Below are positions 62,073-64,000 of a DNA stretch of 64,000 nucleotides, piece by piece. The translations under genes were made by a program, and so were the position numbers. Each line of letters opens with the position of its first letter. The first letter of the stretch is position 1. The DNA is from Flavobacteriales bacterium (GTDB taxonomy: Bacteria > Bacteroidota > Bacteroidia > JACJYZ01), in the NCBI GenBank assembly GCA_020435415.1, contig JAGQZQ010000003.1, positions 1 to 64,000 of the forward strand, given 5' to 3'. The notes under the pieces are model-generated. The model saw only the letters and a list, made by a program, of their open reading frames with translations. It was not told the origin of the DNA and did not search any database.

Positions 62073-63272
62073 ATGAGAACAATTGACGATATTTCATTCT
62101 CCGGCAGGAAGGCACTGGTGCGGGTAGATTTTAACGTTCCACTGGATTTTGATTTCAGGATAACGGATGACACCCGGATGAGGATGGTTTTACCAACTTT
62201 AAAAAAGATCCTGGGAGATGGAGGGAGTGTGATCCTCCTATCTCATCTGGGAAGACCAAAGAACGGACCTGAAGAAAAGTTTTCGCTCATTCATTTGGTG
62301 GATCATCTTGCTACATTGTTGGGTCAGGAAGTTTTGTTCTCCCGGGATTGTGTGGGTGATCAGGCCAAAAAAATGGCGGCGGATCTAAAGGCGGGCCAGG
62401 TGTTATTGTTGGAAAACCTGCGCTTTCATCCTGAGGAAGAAAAGGGGGATGTGGCATTTGCGAAATCCCTTGCATCACTGGGAGATGTTTATGTGAATGA
62501 TGCATTTGGAACAGCCCACAGGGCTCATGCCTCCACGGCAATTATGGCGCAGTTCTTCCCACACAATAAATTATTTGGCTACCTGATGGCGGACGAAGTG
62601 AATAACATTGAGCGTGTTCTGCAAAACCCCGAACGTCCGGTTACCGCTATCATCGGGGGTGCAAAAGTTTCCGGGAAGATGGAGGTGATTACCCGGTTAT
62701 TGGAAAAGATTGATCACCTGATCATTGGCGGCGGCATGTCATTTACCTTTATCAAAGCCAGGGGAGGAAAAATTGGTGCTTCGTTGGTGGAAGAAGATCT
62801 GGTTCCATTCGCTGCAGAAATGATAAAGAAGGCAGAAGAAAAAGGGGTGAGTTTGTTGCTTCCGCTTGATTGCGTCATTGCTGAAACATTTTCAAACAAT
62901 GCCGATAAGGATATTGTTCCGTCGGATCAGATTCGTGAAGGTTGGATGGGCCTGGATGTGGGTCCCCAAACCTGCGAGCTATATTGCAAAGCGATCCTGT
63001 CTTCAAAGACCATTCTATGGAACGGCCCCATGGGTGTTTTTGAGATGTCAAGTTTTGAGTCTGGTACCAAGAAAATTGCCGAGGCCATTGTAACGGCTAC
63101 TGAGCAGGGTGCATTTTCGCTGGTAGGTGGTGGAGATTCTGTTGCGGCGGTTAACAAATTCGGATTCGGGGAGCGTGTGAGTTATGTGTCCACCGGTGGC
63201 GGTGCGTTACTCGAATATCTTGAAGGCAAGGAGTTACCTGGGGTCAAGGCACTTCTGGAAGCTGTTTCATAA
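62073..63272 (+). CDS. pgk: Phosphoglycerate kinase
   Basis: Glycolytic enzyme converting 1,3-bisphosphoglycerate and ADP to 3-phosphoglycerate and ATP. The 399-residue protein has [10 protein letters not shown] (about 14-23), the substrate Arg region [10 protein letters not shown] (about 55-64), [11 protein letters not shown] (about 149-159) and the nucleotide loop [10 protein letters not shown] (about 188-197). [13 protein letters not shown] near 350-362 is the C-terminal signature. The ATG at 62073 gives the family N-terminus; the frame extends upstream through the promoter. The 3' end overlaps cvpA by 29 bases, convergently. Confidence 0.96.
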   Translation: MRTIDDISFSGRKALVRVDFNVPLDFDFRITDDTRMRMVLPTLKKILGDGGSVILLSHLGRPKNGPEEKFSLIHLVDHLATLLGQEVLFSRDCVGDQAKKMAADLKAGQVLLLENLRFHPEEEKGDVAFAKSLASLGDVYVNDAFGTAHRAHASTAIMAQFFPHNKLFGYLMADEVNNIERVLQNPERPVTAIIGGAKVSGKMEVITRLLEKIDHLIIGGGMSFTFIKARGGKIGASLVEEDLVPFAAEMIKKAEEKGVSLLLPLDCVIAETFSNNADKDIVPSDQIREGWMGLDVGPQTCELYCKAILSSKTILWNGPMGVFEMSSFESGTKKIAEAIVTATEQGAFSLVGGGDSVAAVNKFGFGERVSYVSTGGGALLEYLEGKELPGVKALLEAVS

Positions 63273-63780
63273 GATCACGGTTCCACCATTCTTCCGCCCG
63301 TATGTCATCAAGGTGTGGCAATAGAAATGGAGCCAGCCGTTCCACGGGTTCGTATAGCAATGAATGTTCACGCAGGTCCTGGTCAACCCATTGTCTGTAA
63401 ATTTTGACCTGCTGTACCATCATCATCACCACACTGAGGATCAACCCGGTTTTAAGCAGGCCGAATATGGCACCGCCGAGGTAGTTGGCCCAGGCAAGAC
63501 CTGTCCACGCAACCATCTTGTTCAGGACTTTTGCCAGAAGATGTACGCCGATAAGGACCAGCAGAAAAATGAGAGCGAAAGATGTTACCCGGATCACCTT
63601 CCGGTCCGTTTCCCACCAATGTGAAAGCCATTGCATGCCCCAGTCGGAGCATTGAATGGCAATGGCTACGCCAAGTACAAGTGCTACTACGGAGGCAAGA
63701 CCGATAACCAGGCCTTTGGTTGCGCCTTTGTAGCCGGACCAAATCAGTGGAATAAGCAGTATGATGTCCAGGATGTTCAC
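63244..63780 (-). CDS. cvpA: CvpA family membrane protein
   Basis: A 178-residue inner-membrane protein with four hydrophobic segments: [13 protein letters not shown] (about 3-15), [19 protein letters not shown] (about 24-42), a third at about 66-88 and [16 protein letters not shown] (about 107-122). The pattern [11 protein letters not shown] near residue 14 fits CvpA, first linked to colicin V production and of general membrane role. The start is a GTG with a stop not far upstream in frame. The gene overlaps the pgk 3' end by 29 bases on the opposite strand. Confidence 0.86.
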   Translation of the reverse strand: MNILDIILLIPLIWSGYKGATKGLVIGLASVVALVLGVAIAIQCSDWGMQWLSHWWETDRKVIRVTSFALIFLLVLIGVHLLAKVLNKMVAWTGLAWANYLGGAIFGLLKTGLILSVVMMMVQQVKIYRQWVDQDLREHSLLYEPVERLAPFLLPHLDDIRAEEWWNRDLMKQLPEVP

Positions 63781-63924
63781 ACCGTAATGATAGTAAATGA
63801 CAGGATGCGGATGAGTCTATTCAACTGCCATTTATCAACGTGTCGTGTTCAACAACATTTGATTCCGGCTTTACACATCTCAGGCATTTTGTTACTTTGT
63901 ATCTAAACTACTTAAATACGGTAA

Positions 63925-64000
63925 ATGATTTTGGAAGGAGAGAAGACACATCAGGCAGCCTGGACAGAGTTGACGACATCGCTGGGGGAGAAGTTTGCAG
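63925..64000 (+). CDS. Start of a gene cut by the window edge
   Basis: An ATG opens a frame of 25 complete codons to the end of the window, beginning MILEGEKTHQAAW. Too little is present to name a family. It is divergent from cvpA. A TTACTTTG element at about 63891-63898 is a 7/8 match to the -7 consensus, 26 bases before the ATG. It may be a real coding start, but this is not certain. Confidence 0.5.
   Translation, partial: MILEGEKTHQAAWTELTTSLGEKFA

Overview
The window looks like a chromosomal segment of a Bacteroidota bacterium, most likely a Flavobacteriales or Cytophagales-type environmental lineage. The evidence is two proteins with C-terminal type IX secretion (T9SS) sorting domains, the gliding/T9SS lipoproteins GldH and PorW/SprE, a TonB-receptor-like outer-membrane barrel, a DUF4292 lipoprotein and a RicT-type PSP1 protein. 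Many start codons lie 16-32 bases downstream of a Bacteroidota -7 box (TAnnTTTG), and Shine-Dalgarno sequences are rare. Several genes appear to start with GTG or TTG. No phage, insertion sequence or CRISPR array was seen.

Layout. 0.1-3.4 kb: a secreted Pro/His-rich protein, queE, and a secreted cytochrome c/copper monooxygenase-like T9SS cargo. 3.5-7.3 kb: tetrapyrrole operon hemA-hemCD (fused)-hemB. 7.4-11.8 kb: a membrane-anchored spermidine-synthase-like protein convergent with a GT-C glycosyltransferase. 12-22 kb: an accessory block with an outer-membrane barrel, an M28 peptidase with a T9SS tail, and two cassettes that each combine small Cys-containing exported proteins, a CxxC thioredoxin-like module and a beta-propeller module. 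The modules are separate genes in one cassette and fused in the other. The block ends at a palindrome-rich, RNA-like region and a tRNA-Thr(CGT).

22-34 kb (minus strand): envelope and housekeeping genes, including a flippase, dut, a sugar nucleotidyltransferase, TPR and DUF4292 lipoproteins, an EnvC-like M23 protein, acylphosphatase, a crotonase, a B12-binding protein, dxr, a GH3 protein and a second M23 protein. 34-46 kb: porW/sprE, gpsA, lysS, sugar-phosphate isomerase, lipB, a NylB-like serine hydrolase, a DEDDy exonuclease and a fused OppDF ATPase. 46-54.6 kb: a lipid-linked sugar locus with UbiA-family phosphoribosyltransferase, a DprE1-DprE2 fusion, a HAD phosphatase, a GT-C transferase, a UGM-like flavoprotein, a methyltransferase and an ALG5-like GT2. 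54.6-64 kb: acetoacetyl-CoA synthetase, PBP1A with an unusual Cys4 insert, gldH, ricT, holB, pgk, cvpA and the start of one more gene.

The strongest candidate for an undescribed system is the 46.2-53.9 kb locus. It encodes the steps that in mycobacteria make decaprenyl-phosphoryl-D-arabinose, here with both epimerase halves in one polypeptide and a Thr where the mycobacterial drug-reactive Cys sits. The second candidate is the pair of small-Cys-protein/CxxC/propeller cassettes at 15-21.7 kb.
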